Shown here one piece after another: positions 53,405 through 62,810 of a stretch of DNA of 64,000 bases. Location: contig NZ_JAOCZP010000011.1 of the NCBI RefSeq assembly GCF_025336525.1, positions 1 to 64,000 of the forward strand. The letters run 5' to 3'. How positions within the stretch are numbered: position 1 is the first letter of the stretch; each line of letters starts with the position of its first letter. Both the position numbers and the translations under genes were made by a program. Origin of the DNA: Chelativorans salis. Lineage in GTDB: Bacteria > Pseudomonadota > Alphaproteobacteria > Rhizobiales > Rhizobiaceae. Below the pieces are notes generated by a model. That model was not told the DNA's origin, searched no databases, and saw only the letters and a list, made by a program, of their open reading frames with translations.

Positions 53405-55121
53405 TTGACCGACACGTCGAACGGGAGTGGCGAGAAGCGAGTGTTTGGCGAAACCGGGAATGGAAGCGAGGACTCCGGTTCCAAGGCGTTTGCGAGAACC
53501 AGACGAGCGCTCGGCGAACTCGGCCAGGCGCTTGTCAAAGTTGCCCGATCCCTGAATGATGATCTGGCAGCAGTCTGCGTTCCCGCCGCGAGAACATGTT
53601 ACGAAGCCATTTGGAAGGGGCTACGGAGGCTGCGCAGTGCTGACCTGTCGAGCATCCGAATCGGCCTGGCTGCACTGGGGCGGCGTTCAGCGGTTACCTT
53701 GTCCAGTGTGGGCCGCACGACTCGCTCGGCATTCGAGCAGTTGCGCCAAACCCGGTACCAAGGCAAGCCGCTCGTGATGCTGGGTGCAGCGGCCGGTGCG
53801 GCGAGCTTGGTTTTTCTGTTCATGTTCTTTGCTTGGACACTAAGAGATGCCTTGGGAGGAAATCGCCGACGGATCGCTGAAGCCCGTGGTCGTGCTCGAA
53901 ACGGCAGACGGCAAACCGTTGGTTCGTCAGGGACCCATACAGGGCCCCTATGCAGCCCGCCAGGATTTCCCGGATGAATTGATCGATGCGGTTTTGACCA
54001 TAGAGGATCGTCGCTTCTATGAGCATTCCGGCATCGATTTGAGGGGAATATTTCGCGCGCTGTACAAGAATGTCGAGGCCGGCGAGGTCGTCCAGGGCGG
54101 CAGCACGATCACGCAGCAACTGATCAAGATCATGTACCTGGAGCGGGACCGTACCTGGAAACGTAAAATCCAGGAGGCAGTCATCGCATTCTGGCTGGAG
54201 CATAAGCTCGGCAAGGATGAGATTCTCACGCGGTATCTGAACAACATCTATCTGGGCGCGGGTGCGACCGGGATGCCTGCTGCGGCGCGCATCTATTTCG
54301 ACAAGGAGGTCCAGGAGCTCGAGCTCGGTGAAGCCGCAATGCTCGCCGGCATCATCCGTGCGCCGTCTCAGCTCAATCCGTTCAACCATCCGCAAGGCGC
54401 GCGCCAGCAGGCAAAGCTTGTGCTCGATATGATGGCCAGGGCTGGTAAGATCACGGTGGCCCAGGCCGAGGCGGCGAATGACGCATTTGCCGAATTCAGT
54501 CCGACGAAGCCTACAGCAAGGTCGGGCAGCTGGTTTTCGGATTGGGTCATGCAGGAAGCACGCGAGCTTGCCGGTCCCTATCGGGGCACAATTACCGTCA
54601 GGACCACGATGATCCCGCGCCTGCAGATTCTCGCGGAGAAGGTAGTCGCCGAAGCGCTCGACAAACATGGAGCGAACGCAGGTGCATCGCAAGCGGCCCT
54701 GGTGGCAATGACGCCGGAAGGGGCGATCGTCGCCATGGTTGGTGGCCGTGATTACGGGAAGAGCTCCTTCAACCGCGCAGCGTCGGCGATGCGCCAACCC
54801 GGCTCCGCATTCAAGCTGTTTGTCTACTACGCCGCGCTCAAAGCTGGGCTTACCCCGTTCGACAGTGTCGATGACGCTCCGATCGAGATCAACGGCTGGA
54901 GGCCGGAAAACTACGGTGGCGGCTATCGAGGCCGGGTCAGCATCGCTGAGGCGTTCGCGCGCTCGCTGAATGCGGCGACGGTGGCCCTGGCCATGGAAGT
55001 GGGGATCGACAATGTCGTTGCGGCGGCGCGAGAGCTCGGCATCGATGCCAAGCTGAACGAGATACCCAGCCTGGCTCTCGGCGCGTCGGAAGTAAATCTG
55101 CTCGATCTCAGGGCAACCTAG
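53405..55121 (+). pseudogene. Class A penicillin-binding protein (PBP1A-like), frameshifted and truncated
   Basis: The first frame (from TTG 53405) gives a cytoplasmic arm and a membrane helix (AASLVFLFMFFAWTLRD). Near 53845 the sense continues one frame over: MPWEEIADGSLKPVVVLE. Then come the transglycosylase domain (IEDRRFYEHSGIDLRG, GGSTITQQLIK) and the start of the transpeptidase domain with the Ser-x-x-Lys motif RQPGSAFKLF. It stops at ...SEVNLLDLRAT, about 130 residues before the KTG motif would come. Full relatives are ~700 aa. Presumed inactive transpeptidase. Confidence 0.8.
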
Positions 55122-55374
55122 TGATTTTCTGAAACCGGCTTCAAGCGGCGCGAACTCGGCAAGTGTGTTAGAAATTTCACCGCGACCATGAAGGCAAACG
55201 CCGAACCGATTACCTCCTTGTTGCGGTGCGCGGGAACAACGGCATGAAGCGCGGATTCTTAAGGCGACGCTTAAGCCGACATTCAGATGACATAAATAGC
55301 GGCCTTTAGGCAAAATAGGGCATGCTCCTCCGGAGGCTCGAGGGTCGCGCTGCTTTCCCGAGGAAGTTCCAATC

Positions 55375-56802
55375 ATGATCAATGAACGAGAAGCTCAATT
55401 TTACGTCGAAGGGGTGTGGCAAGAGCGCGCGAACGCGACAAGCCTGCCTGTTGTTGATCCCGCCTCCGAACAGGTGATTGGGCGCGTTGCCGCGGGAGAC
55501 ACCCATGACGTCAATCTCGCGGTTACGGCGGCTCGCAAGGCCTTCCCTGCCTTCTCTCAATCGTCCGTGACCGAACGGCTGGAGCTGCTCGGTAGGATGC
55601 ATGCGCTCCTTAAGGAGAGAGCGGAGCTGTTCGCCGAAGCCCTCGTCACGGAGATGGGTGCGGCGATCAGCTTCGCACGTGCCACGCAGGTGCCTTTCGC
55701 TGCCGAGCACGTTCGCGTCCAGATGGAGGTCCTTCAGAAATACCAGTTCCTGACGATTGATGGCAGTACGGCAACGGCCAAGGAGCCAATCGGCGTTTGC
55801 GCCCTGATCACGCCGTGGAACTGGCCGCTCTACCAGATCACCGCCAAGGTTGCCCCGGCGATTGCCGCAGGCTGCACCATCGTCCTCAAACCCAGCGAGT
55901 TGTCCCCCTGCAGCGCCTTGCTCTTCGCCCAGCTGATGCACGACGCCGGCACCCCGCCGGGTGTCTTTAACCTGGTCAATGGCACCGGAGATGTGGTCGG
56001 CGCAGCTCTCGCCGGTCATCCGGAGGTTGATATGATCTCGATCACCGGATCGACCCGTGCAGGCGTGCTCGTCGCGCAGGCCGCGGCCCCGACGGTCAAG
56101 CGGGTCGTCCAGGAACTCGGCGGTAAGTCACCCAACATCCTCCTCGACGACGCCAATTTCGCCGAGGCGGTGCCCAAAGGGGTGCTGGCCGGCATGCGCA
56201 ATGTCGGCCAGTCTTGCAGCGCCCCAACGCGTATGCTCGTACCCGCCCATCGCCTCGCCGAGGTCGAGGATCTGGCCGGTAGAACCGCGAATGCGATCCG
56301 CGTCGGCGATCCACGGGACCCGGAGACAGCCATGGGGCCCATCGCCAATGGGGCTCAGCATGAGCGGGTTCAGGCCATGATCCGCGCCGGAATCGACGAA
56401 GGCGCCAAGCTCGTGTGTGGCGGCCCGGGATGTCCGGAGGGCCTCGATCGAGGCTTCTTTATGCGGCCGACTATCTTTTCAGACGTCCGGCCGGATATGC
56501 GCATCGCTCGCGAGGAGATTTTCGGGCCCGTGTTGGCGGTCATGCCGTACCGGGATGAGGAAGAGGCGATCGCGATCGCCAACGACACCGTCTACGGACT
56601 GGGAGCCCATGTACAGTCTGCGGATCCGGAGCGGGCGCGGCGCGTTGCCTCGCGTATCCGCGCGGGGCAGGTGCATATCAACTATCCAGCGTGGGACGGC
56701 ATGGCCGCTTTCGGCGGCTACAAGCGCTCGGGCAATGGCCGCGAGTATGGCGTGCACGGACTGGAAGAGTATCTCGAGACGAAGGCCATTGTCGGCTATT
56801 AG
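55375..56802 (+). CDS. NAD(P)+-dependent aldehyde dehydrogenase
   Basis: 475 aa. Asn in ITPWNWPLYQ, Glu in QELGGKSPN, catalytic Cys in VGQSCSAPTR, and the C-terminal FGGYKRSGNGREYG. Cytoplasmic oxidation of an aldehyde to its acid. Next to the LysR and PLP-enzyme genes but read separately, with its own ATG at 55375 (AGTTCCAATC upstream; weak ribosome site). Substrate unknown, perhaps an aldehyde from amino-acid cleavage, such as glycolaldehyde or acetaldehyde. Confidence 0.9.
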   Translation: MINEREAQFYVEGVWQERANATSLPVVDPASEQVIGRVAAGDTHDVNLAVTAARKAFPAFSQSSVTERLELLGRMHALLKERAELFAEALVTEMGAAISFARATQVPFAAEHVRVQMEVLQKYQFLTIDGSTATAKEPIGVCALITPWNWPLYQITAKVAPAIAAGCTIVLKPSELSPCSALLFAQLMHDAGTPPGVFNLVNGTGDVVGAALAGHPEVDMISITGSTRAGVLVAQAAAPTVKRVVQELGGKSPNILLDDANFAEAVPKGVLAGMRNVGQSCSAPTRMLVPAHRLAEVEDLAGRTANAIRVGDPRDPETAMGPIANGAQHERVQAMIRAGIDEGAKLVCGGPGCPEGLDRGFFMRPTIFSDVRPDMRIAREEIFGPVLAVMPYRDEEEAIAIANDTVYGLGAHVQSADPERARRVASRIRAGQVHINYPAWDGMAAFGGYKRSGNGREYGVHGLEEYLETKAIVGY

Positions 56803-56820
56803 CGACGCCATCGCTCAAGT

Positions 56821-57726
56821 TCAGGCCTGCCAGGGCGGCGGCTTCAGCGACTGTCGCAGCATCGTCAGGAAGGCGGCAGTCCGTGCGCTTCGTCCGTGCC
56901 GGGAGCCAAGCATCGCGACGATGTCCGCGGTGGGCAGCGCCCAGTTGGGCAGCACCTGCCGCAACCGTCCCCGGGCGAGATCCTCCGCCACATCCCACTC
57001 GGAACGGATAATGATGCCCTGACCGGCAAGTGCCCACTCGCGGATGACCGCGCCATCATTGCTCGACATCACCGGATTTACGCGCACCGTCGCAGCTTCC
57101 TGTCGCAGCCCCTTGAAGCGCCACAGGGTTACGTCCTCGTCGTTCTCGCGAACGGCGAGACAGCGATGCTGAACAAGGTCACCAGGCGCTGATATGGGCG
57201 AAGCAGTGTCAAGGTAAGTCTGGCTTGCACATAGAATGCGCTGGTTAGGCGCCAATGTCGTGACGACCTGGTCCAGGTGCCCTGCCCCCCCGATGTGAAC
57301 GACGACGTCGTAGCTTTCAATGAGCAGTGCCGCCGGATGGTCGGACAGTTGGAGGGTAACGGTCACACCGGCATGCTCGCACGCGAACGCCTCCACGACC
57401 GGTGCTATATGAGCACGACCGAAACCGTGGGGCGCCGCGACTCTGAGATGTCCGCGAACCATACCCCTGCGGTCAGCCAATGCTTCGGCAAGCGAATCCA
57501 GCGCATCGTTTACAACGGTGCTGTGAGAGGCGACCAAAGAGCCCTCTTCCGTAAGGCGCAGCCGCCGTCCGGACCGATCGATGAGCCGCACCCCGACTTT
57601 CTCCTCTAGCGCCCGAAGGCGCTGCGTGACCGCTGGGGGGGTGACGTTCAGTGTTCTTGCGCTCTCTGCGAGTGATTTTGAATCTGCCAGAACCGCAAAG
57701 AAGGCGAGGTCGTCGGACGTAAGCAT
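56821..57726 (-). CDS. LysR-family regulator
   Basis: 301 aa. Helix-turn-helix at residues ~5-62 (DDLAFFAVLADSKSLAESARTLNVTPPAVTQRL). Divergent from the DSD1-like/RidA genes with 77 bases between starts, containing a TGAAG-N5-CTTCA palindrome. Convergent, with an 18-base gap, with the aldehyde dehydrogenase gene. Probably controls the DSD1-like operon. Confidence 0.88.
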   Translation of the reverse strand: MLTSDDLAFFAVLADSKSLAESARTLNVTPPAVTQRLRALEEKVGVRLIDRSGRRLRLTEEGSLVASHSTVVNDALDSLAEALADRRGMVRGHLRVAAPHGFGRAHIAPVVEAFACEHAGVTVTLQLSDHPAALLIESYDVVVHIGGAGHLDQVVTTLAPNQRILCASQTYLDTASPISAPGDLVQHRCLAVRENDEDVTLWRFKGLRQEAATVRVNPVMSSNDGAVIREWALAGQGIIIRSEWDVAEDLARGRLRQVLPNWALPTADIVAMLGSRHGRSARTAAFLTMLRQSLKPPPWQA

Positions 57727-57737
57727 TAATCCCTACC

Positions 57738-57752
57738 TGAAGCGAAACTTCA
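57738..57752. promoter_or_regulatory. Candidate LysR-type operator between divergent genes
   Basis: TGAAG-CGAAA-CTTCA is a 15-bp inverted repeat, flanked by two direct GCATTAAT motifs (57723-57730 and 57758-57765). It is centred between LysR and the PLP-enzyme gene. Prediction by eye. Confidence 0.45.
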
Positions 57753-57803
57753 CAAGGCATTAATTGCCATCTTCATGCTTTCACCGCAAGGTGCAAGCTT
57801 CGG

Positions 57804-59000
57804 ATGGAGGATGAAGCTTTGGCTTTAGCAAAGACGAATGACCGAACTGCCCCGCTGACCGCTCCGACCAGCCTCGAGGGGCTGGAAACGCCGTGCCTAG
57901 TTCTGGACGCCGACCGAATGGATCGGAATATCGCCCGCCTCAGGAATCGACTCGACGGCTTGGGCGTATCCCTCAGGCCCCACCTCAAGACGGCCAAGTC
58001 GGTCGAAGTGGCACGCTGCGTGATGAATTCGCCGGAAGGCCCAGCAATGGTCTCCACGCTCAAGGAGGCTGAGCAGTTCGCGGCGGCAGGCGTCCGCGAC
58101 ATCATCTATGCGGTCGGCATCACGCCAGCGAAGCTCGCGCGCGTCGCGCAGTTGCTGGAAGGCGGCGTCGACCTCGCGGTCATTCTGGATACTGTCGAGC
58201 AGGCGCGAGCGGTCGCAGAGGTGTCGCGGCAGACGGGAGTTCGCATTCCTGCCCTGATCGAGATCGATTGCGACGGCCATCGTTCGGGTGTCCGCCCCAC
58301 CAATCAGGTACAGCTTGTGGAGATCGGACAGGCGCTGGCGGCAGGTGCCGAGCTTCGCGGCGTTCTTACCCATGCCGGCGACAGCTATAGGGGAGGAGGC
58401 GCCGAAGCGCTGCAGCACTGCGCGGAGGTGGAGCGGCTCGCCGTTGTAGATGCAGCCCGCATCCTGCAGCATGCAGGCCTGCCCTGCCCCGTGGTCAGCG
58501 TGGGCTCGACACCCACGGCGCATCACGCAACGGATCTCATGGGTGTGACCGAGGTTCGCGCCGGCGTATTCGTCTTCTTCGATCTCGTGATGGCCGGGAT
58601 CGGCGTCTGCCAGGTCGATGATATCGCGCTCAGCGTTCTGGCGACGGTCATCGGTCATCAGCGCGAGAAGGGCTGGATCGTTACCGACGGTGGATGGATG
58701 GCTCTGTCGCGGGACCGCGGCACGTCCAAGCAAACCGTCGATCAAGGATATGGGCTGGTGTGCGATGTCAATGGCACGCCCTATCCCGACATCATTGTTG
58801 CCGACGCGAACCAGGAACATGGCATCCTCGCCGCGCGCGCCGGATCGAACGCGCGACTACCCGATCTAGCGGTCGGAGATCGGGTGCGGCTCCTACCAAA
58901 CCACGCCTGCGCGACAGCCGCACAGCACGGATCCTACAATGTGGTCCGGGGCAGCTCACACGTCGTCGAGGCACACTGGACCCGTTTCGGAGGTTGGTGA
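57804..59000 (+). CDS. DSD1-type PLP enzyme (D-serine dehydratase / D-threonine aldolase family)
   Basis: 398 aa from ATG 57804; TTG 57819, with GGAGG eight bases upstream, may be the true start. An alanine-racemase-like N-terminal barrel holds PLP on Lys in LRPHLKTAKSVEVA. The C-terminal domain has the metal-site pattern PNHACATAAQH (His-x-Cys). Members split D-serine or D-threo-3-hydroxyamino acids with PLP and a divalent metal. The RidA gene overlaps its stop (TGATG), fitting removal of an enamine product. Substrate likely a D-3-hydroxyamino acid. Confidence 0.85.
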   Translation: MEDEALALAKTNDRTAPLTAPTSLEGLETPCLVLDADRMDRNIARLRNRLDGLGVSLRPHLKTAKSVEVARCVMNSPEGPAMVSTLKEAEQFAAAGVRDIIYAVGITPAKLARVAQLLEGGVDLAVILDTVEQARAVAEVSRQTGVRIPALIEIDCDGHRSGVRPTNQVQLVEIGQALAAGAELRGVLTHAGDSYRGGGAEALQHCAEVERLAVVDAARILQHAGLPCPVVSVGSTPTAHHATDLMGVTEVRAGVFVFFDLVMAGIGVCQVDDIALSVLATVIGHQREKGWIVTDGGWMALSRDRGTSKQTVDQGYGLVCDVNGTPYPDIIVADANQEHGILAARAGSNARLPDLAVGDRVRLLPNHACATAAQHGSYNVVRGSSHVVEAHWTRFGGW

Positions 59001-59431
59001 TGTCCAAGATCATAACGGTTGAGACCAACGGAGCACCGCTCCCCGCAGGCCACTACGCGCAGGCGAAGCGAAGCAGGCAGCATGTTTATATTTCGGGTCA
59101 ACTGCCAATCCGACCAAGCGGAGAAGGCCTTGCCGACGAGAGCTTCGAGAGCCAAGCAGCGCAGGCTCTCTACAACATGCTGGCGATTCTGAAAGCCGCC
59201 GGCGGAACCCCGGCCGATCTCGTTAAAGTCACCGCCTACATCGTCGACGTCGCCAATTGGCCACGCTTCAATCAGGTGTATGCGGCCAACCTAGGTGATG
59301 CTCGCCCGGCTCGCACCGTCGTTCCAGTGCCGGAACTCCACTATGGATACCTCGTCGAAGTCGACGCGATCGCCGTCATTCGGCACGATGCTTTCAAGGC
59401 CGAGGCAGTGAATGCTGGCGAAGAGATGTAG
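59000..59431 (+). CDS. RidA-family enamine/imine deaminase
   Basis: 143 aa, start ATG 59000 overlapping the previous TGA, with GGAGG six bases upstream. The family Arg is in GDARPARTVVPVPEL, with YISGQLP near the start. RidA proteins hydrolyse reactive 2-aminoacrylate-type enamines. It is co-translated with the DSD1-like enzyme, whose dehydratase-type reaction would release such intermediates. Confidence 0.9.
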   Translation: MSKIITVETNGAPLPAGHYAQAKRSRQHVYISGQLPIRPSGEGLADESFESQAAQALYNMLAILKAAGGTPADLVKVTAYIVDVANWPRFNQVYAANLGDARPARTVVPVPELHYGYLVEVDAIAVIRHDAFKAEAVNAGEEM

Positions 59432-59758
59432 AGTCGGATCGAGGGAGAGTATTGGCAGGTTTGTGGAGGCGAAGTCACGACAATGTTCTCCGAGGAATGT
59501 CGTGGAATTGATCTCGGCGTCTTTGGCGCTGTGCTCGCAGGTGTCTCAATCGCCTGGGGCTATCGCCGCCCGGTCCTTGGCCCAGCCCAGTTTTCCTTAT
59601 GAAGATTGATTTCCAGTGCTCGGTGACGCACCCTCAATACTCATCAACGAGCGGAGGAGATGCAGTTTCGACACATGCGGAAGCTGTTGCGGCAAGCGTG
59701 ACCGTTGGCTTGACACCTTGCCCCCACAGGCTACTGCTTCCTTCGTGAAGAGGGATTC
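59432..59758. other. Intergenic region before the Lrp gene
   Basis: About 330 bases, no gene seen. A terminator for the RidA operon and a promoter for the Lrp gene must lie here, but none stands out. GAAGAGGG before ATG 59759 is a usable ribosome site. Confidence 0.4.
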
Positions 59759-60235
59759 ATGAAACTCGACCGGATCGACATTAACATCCTATCGGAGCTG
59801 CAGAAAAACGGCCGGATGACCAATGTCGAGCTGGCCGAGCGCGTGCACCTGTCGCCCAGCCCCTGCTTGACGCGGACCAAGAGACTGCAGGACGAAGGCT
59901 ACATCGTTGGCTATTCCGCACATATCGATCTTGCGCGTCTCGGCGAAGCCTTGACGGTATTCACCGAAGTGACGCTCAAGAATCACCGTCAGGCCGATTT
60001 CGCGCGATTCCTGGCCGCCATCAGCAAGGTGGACAACATCGTCGAATGCCATCTGGTGTCGGGCGGCTATGACTATCTGCTCAAATTCGTCACCCGCGGC
60101 ATCTCTGACTACCAGGAGGTCATGGAGCGCCTGACCGACATGGATATCGGCATAGACAAGTACTTCAGCTACGTGGTGCTGAAATCGCCCATCACCCGTT
60201 ATCATCTACCGCTGACAAACCTCTTCGGCGAGTGA
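59759..60235 (+). CDS. Lrp/AsnC-family transcriptional regulator
   Basis: 158 aa. The N-terminal helix-turn-helix (LDRIDINILSELQKNGRMTNVELAERVHLSPSPC) is followed by the RAM ligand-binding domain with VSGGYDYLLKFVTRGISDY. Such regulators sense amino acids and control their catabolism or transport. It is convergent with the ABC transporter genes (100 bases apart) and close to the D-amino-acid enzymes. Confidence 0.93.
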   Translation: MKLDRIDINILSELQKNGRMTNVELAERVHLSPSPCLTRTKRLQDEGYIVGYSAHIDLARLGEALTVFTEVTLKNHRQADFARFLAAISKVDNIVECHLVSGGYDYLLKFVTRGISDYQEVMERLTDMDIGIDKYFSYVVLKSPITRYHLPLTNLFGE

Positions 60236-60334
60236 GCGCGGGGCGCACGACGTCCAAAACCTCTCTGACAAAAGTCATGCTGCCCTGCCGCTCCCGGGTT
60301 GGCCGGGGCAATGGGCTGCTTCCTCGAAAGTTCG

Positions 60335-61990
60335 TCAGGCTGCCGAAACGGCTTCCCTATCGTGCTCAAAGCTGTCGAGCCATCTAGGATCCAGCTTAGG
60401 AACCGATGAAAACAACAAGCGCGTATAGGGGTGCTGTCCACCTGAATCCATTTTCGCGGGGGTGAGCTGTTCGACCTTCTCGCCGCAGTACATGACGGCC
60501 GCTTCGTCGCAGATTGCGCGAACGGTGGAAAGATCGTGGCTAATGAAGAGATAAGACAAGCCGAGCTCGCGCTGGAGTTCTTTCAGCAGGTCGATTACGG
60601 CGGCGGCTACGACCGTATCGAGCGCGGAGGTCACCTCGTCGCAAAGGATAAGCTTCGGCTCCGCCGCAAGGGCTCTGGCGAGATTCACACGCTGTTTCTG
60701 CCCCCCGGACAACTCGGCGGGCCGCCGGTCGCGTAGCGCGCGCGGCAACTTCACCATGTCAAGCAGTTGATTGATGCGGACATCCTGTTCGGAACCTCTC
60801 AGCCCGTGAAAGAACTTCAGCGGTCGACCCAGAATGTCGCTGATAATGTGAGCCGGATTGAGTGCGGTGTCGGCGTATTGGAACACGATCTGAATGTCGC
60901 GCAGATCCTGCCGGCTACGCTTCCCGGCGGACGGAGCAAGCATCCGCCCTTCAAAGCTCACTTTGCCGGATGCCGGAGGCAAGAGCCCCGCCACAGCGCG
61001 CGCCAGGGTAGATTTTCCAGAGCCCGACTCCCCAATGATGCCCAGATTGCGCCCCTTCTCCAGTCGCAAGCTGACATTCTTTACTGCGGTGATCTGGGGC
61101 ATTCCGTCCGCCTTGAGACCACCATAGCCGACCACGAGGTCCGAGACGTCGAGCAACGGGGTTTCGGCCGCGGGATTCGTCTCGATTGGCTCTCCCGCGC
61201 GCGGAGAGGGATGGAAGGCGGCCAAGAGTTCACGCGTATAAGGATGACGTGCGTGATGAAGGATCTGCCCCGTCGCACCTTCCTCCTGAACCGCGCCATC
61301 CTTGAGCACTATGATGCGGTCGGCAACCTGGGCAACCACGGCGAGATCGTGCGAGACATATACGCCTGCAATGCCACGCTCGCGCATGACGGCCTTGAAT
61401 GCGCGCAGCACCTCGACCTGTGTCGTCACGTCGAGGGCAGTGGTGGGCTCGTCGAATATCACGAGCTTGGGATGCGTGATCAGCGCCATGGCAGCGGCAA
61501 GCCGTTGTAGTTGCCCGCCGGATACCTGGTGCGGGTAGCGAAATCCAATCGTCTCCGGTTCGGGCAGCGCCAAGGCACGGAACAGTTCGATTGCCCGCGC
61601 CTTGGCCGCTGCTTCCGACATCAGGTCGTGGATACGCGCGGTTTCCACCACCTGCGTGAGGATGCGGTGCGCTGGATTGAATGCGGCTGCCGCGCTTTGC
61701 GGGATGTAGGACACGACTGCGCCACGCATCCCTGCGCGGGCCCGTTCGCCCATACGCGCCACGTTCCTGCCGTCCAGCATCACCTCGCCGCCACTGATGC
61801 GACAGCCTGTGCGGGCGTAGCCCATCAGGCTGAGAGCGATGGTCGATTTGCCGGATCCGCTTTCACCGATGAGCGAGACGATCTCGCCCTCTTTGACCTC
61901 GAAGCTCACACCCTTGATGATCTCGATGCGGCGGCCCGCATCGCTCGTTGCTTCAACCTTCAGGTCACGAATACTGACAAGCTCGGTCAT
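60335..61990 (-). CDS. Peptide ABC transporter, two fused ATP-binding domains (DppD-DppF type)
   Basis: 551 aa from ATG 61990, with GGAG eight bases upstream. Two full ATPase halves: first Walker A GESGSGKST (about 40-48), with VSGGQLQRLAAAM and VIFDEPTTALDVT; second GESGSGKST (about 325), with LSGGQKQRVNLARAL and LILCDEVTSALDT. Powers import through the DppB/C-like permeases encoded just upstream (1-base gap). A fused pair, as in GsiA/DdpD-F proteins, handles peptides, glutathione or opine-type substrates. Confidence 0.92.
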   Translation of the reverse strand: MTELVSIRDLKVEATSDAGRRIEIIKGVSFEVKEGEIVSLIGESGSGKSTIALSLMGYARTGCRISGGEVMLDGRNVARMGERARAGMRGAVVSYIPQSAAAAFNPAHRILTQVVETARIHDLMSEAAAKARAIELFRALALPEPETIGFRYPHQVSGGQLQRLAAAMALITHPKLVIFDEPTTALDVTTQVEVLRAFKAVMRERGIAGVYVSHDLAVVAQVADRIIVLKDGAVQEEGATGQILHHARHPYTRELLAAFHPSPRAGEPIETNPAAETPLLDVSDLVVGYGGLKADGMPQITAVKNVSLRLEKGRNLGIIGESGSGKSTLARAVAGLLPPASGKVSFEGRMLAPSAGKRSRQDLRDIQIVFQYADTALNPAHIISDILGRPLKFFHGLRGSEQDVRINQLLDMVKLPRALRDRRPAELSGGQKQRVNLARALAAEPKLILCDEVTSALDTVVAAAVIDLLKELQRELGLSYLFISHDLSTVRAICDEAAVMYCGEKVEQLTPAKMDSGGQHPYTRLLFSSVPKLDPRWLDSFEHDREAVSAA

Positions 61991-61991
61991 C

Positions 61992-62807
61992 TCACGCACT
62001 CCGATCCCGGATTTTTCTCGGCAGGTTGTCGATGGTGATGTTGACGGCAATCGTCAGGCTCGCGATGGCAAGCGACGGCAAAATCACCGCCGGCGCACCG
62101 AAGGGTAGCCCCCCGATATTCTCGCGCACCAGTGCGCCCCAATCGGCGAGCGGCGGCTGTACGCCCAGCCCCAGAAACGACAGGCTCGAAAGCAGGAGAA
62201 CGATAAAGACGAACCTGAGACCGAAATCCGTCAGCACCGGCCCAAGAATGTTGGGCAGGATTTCCGCACGCGCCAGATAGAAGAAGCTTTCGCCGCGCAG
62301 CCGCGCCACGATGACATAGTCCATCGCGTTGATGTTGACCGCCAGCGAGCGCGCGAAGCGGTAGGAGCCGGGCGTGTAGATCAAGGCAAGAATGGCAATC
62401 AGCATCGGGATCGACGAGCCGCCGCCGGCCACTGCCACGAGCGCAAAAAGCTTGTTCGGAATCGAGCTCAGGGCATCGAAGAAGCGGCTCAGGAGCGAAT
62501 CGAACTTGCCGCCGAGGAGGGCTGCGAGCATGCCGAGCCCGACGCCAGCCACCACCGCCAGCGTTACGGCGGCGAGCGATATCCCGATAGTGACACGGGC
62601 CCCCATGAGTATGCGGGAGAAGACATCTCGTCCCAGATAATCCGTCCCGAACCAGAATTGATCCGTGGCGGGGCCGAAGATATCGAAGTCGACGATCTCG
62701 CCGACAGAATAGGGCACCAGCAGCGGAGCAGCAATGGCGACCACAGCCCAGGCCAGAAGGACGACGAGGCCAATCAGGCTAGGTAACGGGACTCGGAATC
62801 CAAACAT
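61992..62807 (-). CDS. Peptide-type ABC transporter permease (DppC family)
   Basis: 271 aa with six helices. The DppC-type N-terminus (PLLVPYSVGEIVDF, then FWFGTDYLGRDVFSRILMGARVT) and the EAA-like loop RLRGESFFYLARAEILPNI are present. Partner of the DppB-like permease, whose stop lies 3 bases before its ATG. Confidence 0.92.
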   Translation of the reverse strand: MFGFRVPLPSLIGLVVLLAWAVVAIAAPLLVPYSVGEIVDFDIFGPATDQFWFGTDYLGRDVFSRILMGARVTIGISLAAVTLAVVAGVGLGMLAALLGGKFDSLLSRFFDALSSIPNKLFALVAVAGGGSSIPMLIAILALIYTPGSYRFARSLAVNINAMDYVIVARLRGESFFYLARAEILPNILGPVLTDFGLRFVFIVLLLSSLSFLGLGVQPPLADWGALVRENIGGLPFGAPAVILPSLAIASLTIAVNITIDNLPRKIRDRSA

Positions 62808-62810
62808 GGC

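Noticed and set aside
53820-55382. 520-codon minus-strand frame opposite the penicillin-binding protein
   Set aside because: Antisense shadow: the plus strand carries clear transglycosylase and SxxK motifs, the minus frame none.
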